A DNA stretch of 64,000 bases from CAZQYC01 sp964597495 (GTDB lineage Bacteria > Pseudomonadota > Gammaproteobacteria > Steroidobacterales > Steroidobacteraceae), in assembly GCA_964597495.1 (NCBI GenBank), contig CAZQYC010000004.1, positions 1-64,000 on the forward strand. Direction: 5' to 3'. The notes below the pieces were generated by a model, which saw nothing but the letters and a program-made list of their open reading frames with translations, was not told the DNA's origin and did not search any database. The position numbers and the translations under genes were made by a program. Shown here one piece after another: positions 36,936-46,026 of this stretch. Position 1 is the stretch's first letter. Every line of letters starts with the position of its first letter.

Positions 36936-38054
36936 ATGGGCATGCAATCGAGACGGCGCCGCTGCGGCTTCCCTGCGAGCATCATGGTCCTGGCGACCAT
37001 GGCGCCATGGTTGGCCATGGCGCAAATTCCGCCAACCAGCGAAGTACCAAGCGAAAACACGGACGTGCCGGTATCGACTGCCGAAACGGAGCCTCCCACG
37101 GCCAAGCTAGTCTGCACTGACGAAGCAAGCGGCGATGCGATCATCGATAAAATCCGCTCGCGACTTTATAAACTGACTTGCTCGTCCGCTTCGTGGTTCG
37201 ATGGTCTCTTCGGCAATAGCCGCTACGACGAAGAGTATCGGTCGACGTACGGAAGCCTGACGACCGGAGCTTTGTGGAGCGAACGAAAATCGTGGCAAGA
37301 AATCGTGCGCTTTCGCGCCAAGCTTGCTCTGCCGCAAATGAATAAACGGCTGCATGCTTTCATCGGACGGGTCGATCGCGACGACTACATTAGCGAAGCG
37401 GAGCCCCAGGTGTACGGACTGCCTGATGACTTCAATCGCAACAGCAGCGAACAAACTCTACTGGGAATCGGCTACAACGAGCCGCTTAAAAAGCGCGGAT
37501 CGTTCGACACCAGCACGGGCGTACGCATTACTTTTCCGCTCGATCCTTACGTGAAGGGAAGCTATCGTTATGCTCGGCCGATCGGCGAGCGCAATTTGAT
37601 TCGATTGCGCGAAACGCTATTTTGGCAGCATAGCGAAGAATTCGGCGTCACGTCGCGCGTGGACTGGGACCGCGTCATCGGCGAACAAAACCTGATGCGC
37701 TACACGGCATCGGGAACGTATTCCCAGGTAAGCGAAGGCCTACGCTGGTTTGCCAACGTAACGTTGTTCCATTTCGTCAGCACGCATCGCGCATTCGCCT
37801 ACGAAGCATTCCTCAACGGCAGCACCGATCATGTGATTCCATTGACCGACTACGGCGCCTTCGTGGTTTACCGTCAGCTTATTTGGCGCGACTGGTTGTT
37901 GCTCGAATTGCGCGGGGGCGTCGATTGGCCACGCGACTTGCCGATCGAAAGGCGGCGCTCCAATCTCAACGGCGGCCTGGCGTTCGAACTGCGCTTCGGA
38001 AGAAGCTCCGACCGCGATGCCGTCACGCCCACCCCTCCAAGTCCACTTCACTAA
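36936..38054 (+). CDS. Outer-membrane beta-barrel-like hypothetical protein
   Basis: A 372-residue protein with a signal peptide (GFPASIMVLATMAPWLAMAQI), a linker of about 60 residues, and then beta-strand-rich sequence (GSYRYARPIGERNLIRLRETLFWQ, LLLELRGGVDWPRDLP) ending NGGLAFELRFGRSSDR..., consistent with a membrane barrel. Such proteins are widespread in Gammaproteobacteria with unknown function. The rarD gene follows after three bases. Confidence 0.72.
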   Translation: MGMQSRRRRCGFPASIMVLATMAPWLAMAQIPPTSEVPSENTDVPVSTAETEPPTAKLVCTDEASGDAIIDKIRSRLYKLTCSSASWFDGLFGNSRYDEEYRSTYGSLTTGALWSERKSWQEIVRFRAKLALPQMNKRLHAFIGRVDRDDYISEAEPQVYGLPDDFNRNSSEQTLLGIGYNEPLKKRGSFDTSTGVRITFPLDPYVKGSYRYARPIGERNLIRLRETLFWQHSEEFGVTSRVDWDRVIGEQNLMRYTASGTYSQVSEGLRWFANVTLFHFVSTHRAFAYEAFLNGSTDHVIPLTDYGAFVVYRQLIWRDWLLLELRGGVDWPRDLPIERRRSNLNGGLAFELRFGRSSDRDAVTPTPPSPLH

Positions 38055-38057
38055 TTC

Positions 38058-38972
38058 ATGACGACGACACCCGCGGAGACGTCCTTCCGATCCGGCGTTG
38101 TCGCCGCCGCGACCGCGTATTTTTGCTGGGGACTTTGGCCGATCTTTTGGAAACAGCTGGATGGCATCGGTGCATTGGAATTGATCGCCGATCGGATGGT
38201 GTGGAGCGAAATAACCATCTTGGTCTTGCTGGCCGCAGGCGGGCAACCGTTCTTCTGGCGAGGCATCGAAAAACGCATCGTTTTATTGTTAGGCGTCAGC
38301 GCGTGTTTGATTGGGATCAACTGGTGGGTGTACGTCTGGGCGATCGGCAGCGGCAAAATCGTCGAAAGCAGTTTGGGTTATTTCATCAATCCCTTGGTCA
38401 GCGTGCTTTTCGGAGTCGTTTTTCTGCGCGAACGATTGAATCGCATGTAATTAGCCGCCGTGGCGATTGCGGTGGCTGGGGTCACGTACCTTACCGTTAA
38501 GACCGGCGCACTGCCGTGGATTGCGATGGTGCTCGCGCTGACATTTGGCGGCTACGGACTCGTTCGTAAGATTGCAGTTATCGATTCGCAACGCGGACTG
38601 GCACTTGAAGGCGCGTGGTTATTTTTACCTGCGCTCGGCTATCTGCTCACCCTCCAACACATCGGCGCAGGACATTTCGGAACGCTAGGCCTTAAAGTCG
38701 ACGTGCTGATTATTTGCACCGGCCCCATCAGCGCAATCCCACTGTTACTCTTCGCGTACGGCGCGCAACGCATTCCCTTGTCGCTGGTCGGCATCCTGCA
38801 ATACATCGGCCCCACGTTGCAGTTTCTCACTGGCGTTTTCCTATATGACGAACCCTTCGACCGAGGGCAACTAGTTGGTTTCGGCCTCACCTGGATCGCC
38901 CTCGCCATTTACGCCGCCGACGGTCTTTTTCGCTATCTAAAGTCGCGGGCTGCGTTTAAGACGAACGCCTAA
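38058..38972 (+). pseudogene. rarD: RarD/EamA permease with an in-frame ochre stop
   Basis: The first 130 codons encode the N-terminal half of RarD (VVAAATAYFCWGLWPIFWKQL ... PLVSVLFGVVFLRERLNRM). TAA at 38448-38450 interrupts, and the same frame goes on from LAAVAIAVAGVTYLTVKTG to a normal EamA C-terminal half (PLLLFAYGAQRIPLSLVGILQYIGPTLQFLTGVFLYDEPF). Intact RarD is near 300 residues, as the joined frame is. The codon at the break is usually Gln or Trp in homologues. The gene may be a fresh pseudogene, a read-through case or a sequence error. Confidence 0.8.
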
Positions 38973-39023
38973 CCACCATCAAATCGCGTATCGCTTCACG
39001 ATTCTTGGGTTGCGGTAACGGCG

Positions 39024-39060
39024 GCTAATTCATTAGCATGGCAACCATTAGCTAGCTAAT
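39024..39060. promoter_or_regulatory. Two palindromic operators for the MarR regulator
   Basis: GCTAATTCATTAGC (39024-39037) and ATTAGCTAGCTAAT (39047-39060) are both perfect inverted repeats built from the half site ATTAGC/GCTAAT, with centres 23 bp apart, about two helical turns. They lie 35-71 bp ahead of the marR start. This is the normal place for autoregulation by a MarR family dimer. Confidence 0.72.
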
Positions 39061-39094
39061 TGAATATCCCTGCCACACTTAATTTACCCACAAC

Positions 39095-39598
39095 ATGTCG
39101 TCCAGACCCTTAAGCAAAGCCTTTCCGCGTGCAGGCGCCTCGCCCGAGGACGACTTGCTGAAGCTGTTATGGGAATTGCCGCGCCTGTGGCGAGCAGCCA
39201 TGGATAAACGACTCAAACCGCTTGGACTATCGGAAGCGAAGTGGCGCACCGTGCTGCTGCTTTCGCGCGGGTCCGGCGAAACGAGCCAGGTCGAGCTCGC
39301 TGCACTGCTGGGCATCGAAGCGCCTAGCGTGGCGCGCTTGCTTGATCGCCTCGCCAAAGACGGATGGATCGAGCGGCGCACCGCCGAGAACGATCGTCGC
39401 ATAAAAACCGTTCATTTGTTGCCGAAAGCATCCGGTGTCATCAAGAAGATCGATACCGTGATCTTCGCGATGCGCCGTGAGATCTTGCGCAATCTTTCGC
39501 AAACGGAAATCGCCTCGTGCACGAAAACACTGCGAAAGATTCGCACCAACACCGAGCCGGAAACGGCAACCGACATGCCGAAGCTTGCCCGGCACTAG
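39095..39598 (+). CDS. MarR family transcriptional regulator
   Basis: A 167-residue winged-helix protein. LGLSEAKWRTVLLLSRGSGETSQVELAALLGIEAPSVARLLDRLAKDGWIERRTAENDRRIKTVHLLPK is the full MarR DNA-binding region with the D-R-R wing. It probably represses this operon (marR-emrA-emrB) through the palindromes upstream and releases on binding a drug-like ligand. emrA starts 14 bp downstream. Confidence 0.88.
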   Translation: MSSRPLSKAFPRAGASPEDDLLKLLWELPRLWRAAMDKRLKPLGLSEAKWRTVLLLSRGSGETSQVELAALLGIEAPSVARLLDRLAKDGWIERRTAENDRRIKTVHLLPKASGVIKKIDTVIFAMRREILRNLSQTEIASCTKTLRKIRTNTEPETATDMPKLARH

Positions 39599-39611
39599 AG
39601 ACACGACGCCC

Positions 39612-40604
39612 ATGGCTGAAAAGCTCAAGCATCCCTTCCTCTGGCTCGTCGTCCTAATGGCCGGCAGCGGCGGTTTGTATTGGTATTGGCAGCGCGGCCA
39701 AACCTTCGAAGCCACGGAAAATGCTTATGTGAACGCGCACGTCGTACGTATCGCAGCGCAGGTGACGGGCCAAGTGATTGATCTGCAAGTGGATGAGAAT
39801 CAGGCCGCGAAAAAGGATCAGCCGCTGCTGCACATCGATCCCGCTCCGTTCAAGATCGCGGTGAACCGCGCCAGCGCGCAGTTGCAGCAGGCACGCTATC
39901 AAGTGCAGCGCACGACCGCTTCGCTACATGACGCAAAAGCAACCGTTCGGCAACGTGAAGCGGAATTGCAAAATGCCAAGGCGGTCAATGCACGCACGCA
40001 GGAGTTGTTTGCCGACAAATTGGTTGCAAAGGAACGCGCGGATTTAACCGATACCCAGGTGAAAACCGCCGAAGCCGCGCTCGATTCCGCGCGAGCACGC
40101 CTAGCGGCCGAGCGCGCGAACCTTGGCAGCGACGGCGATCAAAATGAAACCATCCGCCAAGCCGTGGCGGCGCTCGAACAAGCGGAATGGGATTTGCGCA
40201 ATTGCGAGCTTTTGGCGCCGGTCGCCGGGAACGTCACGAATTTGCAAACCCGCACAGGCGATGTGGTCGCCAAAAACCAAACGCTGTTTACGTTGATCGA
40301 CACGTCCGAATTCTGGATCGACGCGAACTTCAAGGAAACGCAACTCGAACATATCACCCCTGGCTTGGACGCCGAGATTCGCATCGATATGTACCCGAGC
40401 AAGCTCTTTCACGGCAAAGTCGAGAGCATCAGCGGCGGCAGCGGCGCGGCGTTTTCGTTGCTGCCGACGCAGAATGCAACCGGCAACTGGGTGAAGATCG
40501 CTCAGCGCGTGCCGGTGAAAATCCGCGTGCTCGATCCCGACCCCCATTATCCGCTGCGCATCGGCACGAGCGGCTCGGTGCGCGTCAACATCGGCGCGCA
40601 TTGA
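39612..40604 (+). CDS. emrA: Membrane fusion protein of a multidrug pump (EmrA/HlyD type)
   Basis: About 330 residues: an N-terminal membrane anchor (HPFLWLVVLMAGSGGLYWYWQRG), the biotinyl-lipoyl half ENAYVNAHVVRIAAQVTGQVIDLQV, a coiled-coil hairpin (about residues 80-190), and the second lipoyl half VAGNVTNLQTRTGDVV. It bridges the inner-membrane pump to an outer-membrane channel. Start 39612 follows a short leader; the frame open upstream belongs to marR. No TolC-like gene is adjacent. Confidence 0.88.
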   Translation: MAEKLKHPFLWLVVLMAGSGGLYWYWQRGQTFEATENAYVNAHVVRIAAQVTGQVIDLQVDENQAAKKDQPLLHIDPAPFKIAVNRASAQLQQARYQVQRTTASLHDAKATVRQREAELQNAKAVNARTQELFADKLVAKERADLTDTQVKTAEAALDSARARLAAERANLGSDGDQNETIRQAVAALEQAEWDLRNCELLAPVAGNVTNLQTRTGDVVAKNQTLFTLIDTSEFWIDANFKETQLEHITPGLDAEIRIDMYPSKLFHGKVESISGGSGAAFSLLPTQNATGNWVKIAQRVPVKIRVLDPDPHYPLRIGTSGSVRVNIGAH

Positions 40605-40608
40605 CACC

Positions 40609-42168
40609 ATGAGTGCGGCCAACGAAGCCATCCAACCGGCCATGGCGACGGAAGCCCCTACCGTCAATCGCTTGATGGTCGTGATCGCCGTCATGTCGGC
40701 GACGCTGATGCAAATGCTCGACACCACGATCGTCAACGTGGCGCTGCCGCAAATGCAAGGGCAACTCGGCACGACGTCGTCGGAGATCAGCTGGGTGTTG
40801 ACGAGCTACATTGTCGCGTCGTCGATCTTCATGCCGCTGACCGGTTACTTCACGGACCGTCTCGGCCAACGCCGCTACTTGATCATGGCCACTACGGGGT
40901 TCGTGATTTCTTCCGTGCTCTGCGGGATATCGTTCAGCTTGTCGGAAATCGTCCTGTTCCGACTTGCCCAAGGCATTTCGGGCGCCGCGCTCGCGCCATT
41001 GTCGCAAGCCATCATGACAAGCTTGTACAAACCGGAGGAGCGCGGAAAGGCGATGGCGATGTGGGGTCTCGGCGTGGTGCTCGGTCCCGTATTGGGTCCC
41101 TCGCTCGGAGGATGGCTCACGGAAATCATTTCGTGGCGCTGGACGTTCTTCATCAACGTTCCGGTCGGCATCATGTCGGTGCTGTTGTCACTGAAGTACG
41201 TCCCCGACAGCCCGAAGCGCGAACGGACCATGGATTGGACCGGCTTCGTCTTGCTGGGCCTCGCGGTAGGCGCGCTTCAGTACGTCCTCGATCGCGGCAG
41301 CAAAGTGGATTGGTTCGAAGCGCCCGAAGTCGTAATGGCGACATTCTTATGCGTAATCTCGCTGGCGCTCTTCGTGAGACATATTTTGAGCGACGCCGCG
41401 CATCCGATCTTCAGTCCGCGAATTTTCATGGATCGCAACTTCACGATGGCCACCCTCACGGCAACGGCGCTGGGTCTCGGTATTTTCGGCTCGATGATCT
41501 TGCAACCGATCTTGATGGAATCGCTGCTTGGCTATCCGGTATCGACAACGGGGTTGCTCATGGCGCCTCGCGGCCTTGCCGTCGGTGCCGGCATGCTGGT
41601 CGTCGGACGCCTTATCGGTCGCGCCGATGCGCGCATGCTGATCCTCATGGGCATGGCCTGCAGCCTTACCGGAACGATGACCATGTCGGGCTACACATTG
41701 GATATCGATACGTGGACGCTGGTATGGCCGGGTCTGCTGCAAGGAATCGGCATCGCGCTCATCCTGGTGCCGCTTTCGGTCATTGCCTATACGTCGCTGC
41801 CACGCGAACGCATGGCCGAAGCCGCCGGCATGAACAACCTCATCCGCAATCTCGGCTCGTCGCTGGGGATTTCGTTCGCGGCGACTTTATTTTCGCGTTA
41901 CACGCAGCAAGGGTGGCAGCAACTCGGCGCGTACGCGACTCCGTTCAATCCCGCCGTGCAAGACTATCTGGCGCGCCTGCATCTCACACCGGATAATCCG
42001 CTCGGCGGCATGATTCTCGCGCGCGAAATCGGCATGCAGGCAGCCGTGGCGTCCATGTCGAAGGTTTATCTCTGGATTGCCGCCGCTGTCGTAGTGATGA
42101 TCCCCGTCGTATTTCTACTCAAAGTGGCGAAGGCCACGGACAATCAACCGATTGCGATAAGCGAGTAA
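40609..42168 (+). CDS. emrB: DHA2 family multidrug MFS pump (EmrB type)
   Basis: A 519-residue protein of about fourteen helices. LMQMLDTTIVNVALPQMQGQL and TGYFTDRLGQRRYLIMA are the D1 and A motifs; ALAPLSQAIMTSLYKPEERGKAMAMWGLGVVLGPVLGPSLGGWL is motif C. Four bases separate it from emrA, as in EmrAB pairs. It drives drug export with the proton gradient. Confidence 0.92.
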   Translation: MSAANEAIQPAMATEAPTVNRLMVVIAVMSATLMQMLDTTIVNVALPQMQGQLGTTSSEISWVLTSYIVASSIFMPLTGYFTDRLGQRRYLIMATTGFVISSVLCGISFSLSEIVLFRLAQGISGAALAPLSQAIMTSLYKPEERGKAMAMWGLGVVLGPVLGPSLGGWLTEIISWRWTFFINVPVGIMSVLLSLKYVPDSPKRERTMDWTGFVLLGLAVGALQYVLDRGSKVDWFEAPEVVMATFLCVISLALFVRHILSDAAHPIFSPRIFMDRNFTMATLTATALGLGIFGSMILQPILMESLLGYPVSTTGLLMAPRGLAVGAGMLVVGRLIGRADARMLILMGMACSLTGTMTMSGYTLDIDTWTLVWPGLLQGIGIALILVPLSVIAYTSLPRERMAEAAGMNNLIRNLGSSLGISFAATLFSRYTQQGWQQLGAYATPFNPAVQDYLARLHLTPDNPLGGMILAREIGMQAAVASMSKVYLWIAAAVVVMIPVVFLLKVAKATDNQPIAISE

Positions 42169-42170
42169 CT

Positions 42171-42755
42171 TTGGTCAAACGCGATTTTTATTCTCGGCGT
42201 ACGCTGACGGTAGCGCGCGATCTCATCGGGATGCATCTAGTGAGAAAGCATCGCGGTAAGCGCCTTATCGGCCGCATCGTCGAAACAGAGGCCTACCAGG
42301 GTCCGGAAGATCTCGCTGCACACTCCTCCCGAGGGCAAACCGAGCGTAATGCAGTGATGTTCGGTCCGCCGGGACACGCCTACGTGTATTTAATTTACGG
42401 CATGTGGGATTGCGTGAACGTAGTCACCCGCGAACAAGGCGTACCGCATGCGGTGCTCATACGCGGGGTCGAACCCGTCGAAAACATCGAGGGGAAGACG
42501 TGGGGCCCCGGCCTATTGTGCAAATCGATGCATATCGATCGGACCCTGAACGGTGCGGACCTCTGCGGGCCTACGCTTTGGATCGAGTCGCCCAGTGAAG
42601 CGAAACGCTGCAAAATCGCCCGTGCACCGCGAATCGGCGTGGATTACGCAGGCGACTGGACGCACAAGCCGTGGCGCTTTTTCGACAAGGATTCGCCTTA
42701 TGTCTCGACGTTTTCCGCTGCAGAGCGTCGGAAGGCGCTAGCTGCTAGGCTCTAG
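42171..42755 (+). CDS. 3-methyladenine DNA glycosylase (AAG/MPG family)
   Basis: A 194-residue protein from a TTG start. GRIVETEAYQGPEDLAAHSSRGQTERNAVMFGPPGHAYVYLIYGMWDCVNVVT contains the catalytic Glu (E-T-E-A-Y), the base-flipping Tyr region and the P-G-H-A-Y-V-Y family signature. It removes alkylated purines in base-excision repair. The stop codon lies in the left arm of an inverted repeat. The gene follows emrB after two bases, so it may be read from the same promoter. Confidence 0.87.
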   Translation: MVKRDFYSRRTLTVARDLIGMHLVRKHRGKRLIGRIVETEAYQGPEDLAAHSSRGQTERNAVMFGPPGHAYVYLIYGMWDCVNVVTREQGVPHAVLIRGVEPVENIEGKTWGPGLLCKSMHIDRTLNGADLCGPTLWIESPSEAKRCKIARAPRIGVDYAGDWTHKPWRFFDKDSPYVSTFSAAERRKALAARL

Positions 42756-42858
42756 ACGCTAGCCAGAGCCAGCGTTCGTCGAGCGATTCCGAGCTTACTG
42801 GCCGCAGCTAGTTTATGATTCGCGCCTCCTTATTTCCGATCTAGCGCCTAGAGCCTAG
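42745..42858. repeat. Inverted repeat pair around the mpg-ygiQ gap
   Basis: ctaggctctagacgctag (42745-42762) and ctagcgcctagagcctag (42841-42858) are inverted copies differing at one of 18 bases, separated by 78 bases. The left arm overlaps the glycosylase stop codon. The CTAG-rich unit is built from the near-palindromes CTAGAG/CTCTAG. It may be a small dispersed element with paired ends or a transcript stem. Confidence 0.7.
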
Positions 42859-42875
42859 TAACTAGCGCCTTCTCC

Positions 42876-45200
42876 ATGCTTCCCGCCCGCGACCTTTTCT
42901 CCTACCGCAAATACTGGGCGTCCCGTTTCGGGACCGCGCCCTTCTTGCCCATGTCGCGCGAAGAGATGGATCTGCTCGGCTGGGACAGTTGCGACGTGAT
43001 CATCGTCACCGGCGACGCCTATGTCGATCATCCGAGCTTCGGCATGGCGATCATCGGGCGCATGTTGGAAGCACAGGGATTCCGCGTCGGCATCATCGCC
43101 CAGCCGGATTGGCGTTCGACTAAGGACTTCGAGCGCCTCGGCAAACCGAATCTTTTTTTCGGCATCACCGCCGGCAACATGGATTCGATGGTGAATCGCT
43201 ACACGTCCGATAAACGCATTCGCAGCGACGATGCATACACACCAGGCGGTGAAGGAGGACAACGGCCCGATCGTTCGGTGATCGTTTACTCGCAACGCAT
43301 TCGCGAGGCGTTCAACGACGTTCCGCTCGTCATCGGCGGCATCGAAGCCAGCCTGCGTCGCATCGCCCACTTCGACTATTGGTCGGAGAAAGTTCGCCGC
43401 TCCGTGTTGCTGGACGCGAAGGCTGATCTGCTGGTTTATGGAAACGCCGAACGGCAGATTGTCGACATCGCCCATCGCTTGGCCAAGGGCGACAAAATCA
43501 CCGACATCACCGATCTGCGCGGTACGGCGTTCGTTCGTGGCGCCGCTCATCTCGACTGGATTGAAATCGATTCGACCAGCATCGATACACCAGGGAAGTT
43601 GAACGCCCCGATAGATCCGTATGCGATGGAAGGTGTGTCCGACAAAAACACAGCTCCTAAAAGCACCTCTCCCCTTGCGGGAGAGGTCGCGCATAGCGCG
43701 GGAGAGGGGCCGGCGAAGCCGTGCGGCTCGGAAACACCCTCACCCCAACCCTCTCCCACGACGGGAGTGGGAGTTAAGACAACGGTCGTAAAATTCTTCC
43801 GCGACGTTCCCGGCACCAAGCGCGCACATTCATACATTCGCCTTCCCGCATTCGACGCGGTGCATGCCGATGCGATTCTGTACGCTCATGCCTCGCGAAT
43901 CCTCCACGTCGAATCGAATCCCGGAAATGCGCGCGCGTTGGCGCAACGACACGGCGATGTCGACGTATGGATCAACCCTCCGCCGATTCCGCTAACCACG
44001 AAAGAAATGGACGGCGTGTACGACCTACCCTATTGCCGCGTGCCGCACCCCGCGTATGGCGGAGCGAAAATTCCCGCTTACGAAATGATTCGCTTCTCCA
44101 TCGCGATTCAACGCGGTTGCTTCGGCGGCTGTACGTTTTGTTCGATCACCGAACACGAAGGCCGCATCATTCAAAATCGCTCGGAAAACTCCATCATCAA
44201 GGAGATCGAATCGATCCGCGATACGACGCCCGGCTTCACCGGCGTGATCTCCGATCTTGGCGGACCGACGGCGAACATGTATCGGCTCGCCTGCAAGTCG
44301 CGCGAGATCGAAGCGGCGTGCCGTAAGCCGTCGTGCGTGTATCCGGGCGTCTGCTCGAATTTGAATACCGACCACGCGCCGCTCATCAAGCTTTATCAAC
44401 GTGCGCGTGCTTTACCGGGCATCAAGAAAATTCTTATCGGCTCCGGCGTTCGTTACGACTTAGCGGTGCAGTCGCCCGCGTACGTAAAAGAACTTGCGCA
44501 ACACCACGTGGGCGGTTATCTCAAAATCGCGCCCGAGGCCATCGGCGAAGGCCCGTTGTCGAAAATGATGAAGCCCGGCGTGGGCACGTATTACAAATTC
44601 AAAGAGCTCTTCGACAAGTATTCCAAGGAAGCGAACAAAGAACAGTATTTGATTCCGTACTTCATCGCAGCGCATCCGGGAACGACCGACGAGGACATGC
44701 TGGAACTGGCGCTATGGCTCAAGAAAAACGGCTTTCGCGCCGACCAAGTACAGGCGTTTCTCCCTTCGCCGATGGCCACGGCAACAGCGATGTGGCATTC
44801 GCACAAGAATCCGTTACACAAAGTCACGCGCACCAGCGAAGACGTGCACATCCCGAAAGGCATGAAGACACGGCGGCTACATAAAGCCTTCTTGCGGTAT
44901 CACGACGCCAACAATTGGCCGATGTTGCGCGAGGCGCTTAAACGCATGGGCCGTGCCGATTTGATCGGGGCCGGAAAACATCAACTGATCCCGGCCTGGC
45001 AACCGCAGGGCACAGGGCAATCGTCGGAAGGCGCACGACGGCCGCACAAATTGCGGAACGGCAAAATGGCCGGCCAAGTTGCAAGCGAAGCTCGCAAAGC
45101 AACGCCTGCTCGAACTCAGCACACTGGACTGAAAGGAGTGTCGCTGCCTAAATCGACATCAACAACCCGTTACAAGCGCGGGCGGGCTAGCGAAGGGTAA
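42876..45200 (+). CDS. ygiQ: YgiQ family radical SAM protein
   Basis: A 774-residue protein. IQRGCFGGCTFCSITEHEGR carries the C-x-x-x-C-x-x-C iron-sulfur site; FTGVISDLGGPTANMYRL and LIPYFIAAHPGTTDEDMLELALWLK are family-specific. The N-terminal part (MSREEMDLLGWDSCDVIIVTGDAYVDHPSFG) is the usual B12-binding-like domain. Residues from about 264 to 300 (TSPLAGEVAHSAG...) are not part of the family and come from an inserted DNA repeat. The reaction of YgiQ is unknown. Confidence 0.9.
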   Translation: MLPARDLFSYRKYWASRFGTAPFLPMSREEMDLLGWDSCDVIIVTGDAYVDHPSFGMAIIGRMLEAQGFRVGIIAQPDWRSTKDFERLGKPNLFFGITAGNMDSMVNRYTSDKRIRSDDAYTPGGEGGQRPDRSVIVYSQRIREAFNDVPLVIGGIEASLRRIAHFDYWSEKVRRSVLLDAKADLLVYGNAERQIVDIAHRLAKGDKITDITDLRGTAFVRGAAHLDWIEIDSTSIDTPGKLNAPIDPYAMEGVSDKNTAPKSTSPLAGEVAHSAGEGPAKPCGSETPSPQPSPTTGVGVKTTVVKFFRDVPGTKRAHSYIRLPAFDAVHADAILYAHASRILHVESNPGNARALAQRHGDVDVWINPPPIPLTTKEMDGVYDLPYCRVPHPAYGGAKIPAYEMIRFSIAIQRGCFGGCTFCSITEHEGRIIQNRSENSIIKEIESIRDTTPGFTGVISDLGGPTANMYRLACKSREIEAACRKPSCVYPGVCSNLNTDHAPLIKLYQRARALPGIKKILIGSGVRYDLAVQSPAYVKELAQHHVGGYLKIAPEAIGEGPLSKMMKPGVGTYYKFKELFDKYSKEANKEQYLIPYFIAAHPGTTDEDMLELALWLKKNGFRADQVQAFLPSPMATATAMWHSHKNPLHKVTRTSEDVHIPKGMKTRRLHKAFLRYHDANNWPMLREALKRMGRADLIGAGKHQLIPAWQPQGTGQSSEGARRPHKLRNGKMAGQVASEARKATPARTQHTGLKGVSLPKSTSTTRYKRGRASEG
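43665..43775 (+). repeat. Dispersed palindromic repeat inserted in frame in ygiQ
   Basis: The DNA contains CCTCTCCCCTTGCGGGAGAGG, a near-palindrome, then gcgggagagggg, then ccctcaccccaaccctctccc and acgggagtgggag. Such CTCTCCC/GGGAGAG pairs are typical of a widespread intergenic element; its translation (SPLAGEVAHSAGEG, PSPQPSPTTGVG) is recurrent in misannotated proteins. Here it is read through in frame between two conserved parts of YgiQ, adding about 37 residues. Confidence 0.78.
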
Positions 45201-45214
45201 GCAACGGAAACGAT

Positions 45215-45257
45215 GAAAAAAACGAAGCGTCCTCCCCAGTGGGAAGGACGCTTCGTT
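45215..45257 (-). terminator. Intrinsic terminator for the P-II gene
   Basis: AACGAAGCGTCCT (45221-45233) pairs perfectly with AGGACGCTTCGTT (45245-45257). On the minus strand the stem is followed by TTTTTT (the complement of 45215-45220), as needed for transcripts coming from glnB; on the plus strand the T-run is weak. It lies between the convergent ygiQ and P-II genes. Confidence 0.8.
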
Positions 45258-45295
45258 GTTGAATATCTCGCCGCCTTCGCGGCAAGAGGTTCCGA

Positions 45296-45634
45296 TCAGA
45301 GCGCTTGATCGTCCGCTTCGCCGGTGCGAATACGCAGCACGCGTTCCAGGTTGGTGATGAAAATCTTGCCGTCGCCGACCTTGCCGGTCTTCGCCGCGTT
45401 CACGATCGCTTCGACGACTTGATCGACGAGGCTGTCTTTGACGGCCACTTCGATGCGCGTCTTCGGTACGAAATCGACCACATACTCCGCGCCGCGATAC
45501 AGCTCAGTGTGACCCCGCTGGCGGCCGAAGCCTTTTACTTCCGTCACCGTCATGCCTGACACGCCGATTTCGGAAAGCGCCGCGCGCACGTCGTCAAGTT
45601 TGAACGGCTTGATGATCGCATTAATGAGTTTCAT
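45296..45634 (-). CDS. glnB: Nitrogen regulatory P-II protein
   Basis: A 112-residue signalling protein. RGHTELYRGAEYVVDFVPK is the T-loop with the uridylylated Tyr (Y51), and VGDGKIFITNLERVLRIRTGE is the B-loop signature. It senses 2-oxoglutarate and ATP/ADP and acts on the glutamine synthetase system. Without amtB or glnA beside it, GlnB and GlnK cannot be told apart. Confidence 0.9.
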   Translation of the reverse strand: MKLINAIIKPFKLDDVRAALSEIGVSGMTVTEVKGFGRQRGHTELYRGAEYVVDFVPKTRIEVAVKDSLVDQVVEAIVNAAKTGKVGDGKIFITNLERVLRIRTGEADDQAL

Positions 45635-46026
45635 GCCAGAGAGCTCCTCTCGAACAGCCTATTGTTATAGGTACGGGTTTTAAGTTGCGTGTCTAAAGTT
45701 GTCTGAACAATCGAAGCCTACGCCTACATATAAATCGGTTCATGCGGGTCGGTTTGTTCGAATTGATTCCAACAACGGTTATGCAGCTTTCATGCCGCAG
45801 TATCTTTGGTCCTGAAGGCGCTGTCTATCGGTCGCGCCATCGATCGCGACTGAAGGATTGTAGCGCTTGGCGCACTGAATTGGCGCGATGCCAACCGGTA
45901 TTTGCGCGCGGTTGGTGCGATGTTGGGGCGTTTTCCTCCGAACCGGCTGTCGCACTTGCCCATCCTTGCCGTACTTTGGGAGGTAGGCTGTGAGACTCCG
46001 AACCAGCACTTACAAGACCAGTGACA
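45635..46026. other. Intergenic region, no gene supported
   Basis: About 390 bp between the divergent P-II and MocA-like genes. Overlapping short frames on both strands have no start signals or recognisable sequence. It should hold both promoters, but I do not see a clear sigma54 (GG-N10-GC) or sigma70 site that I can defend. Confidence 0.4.
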
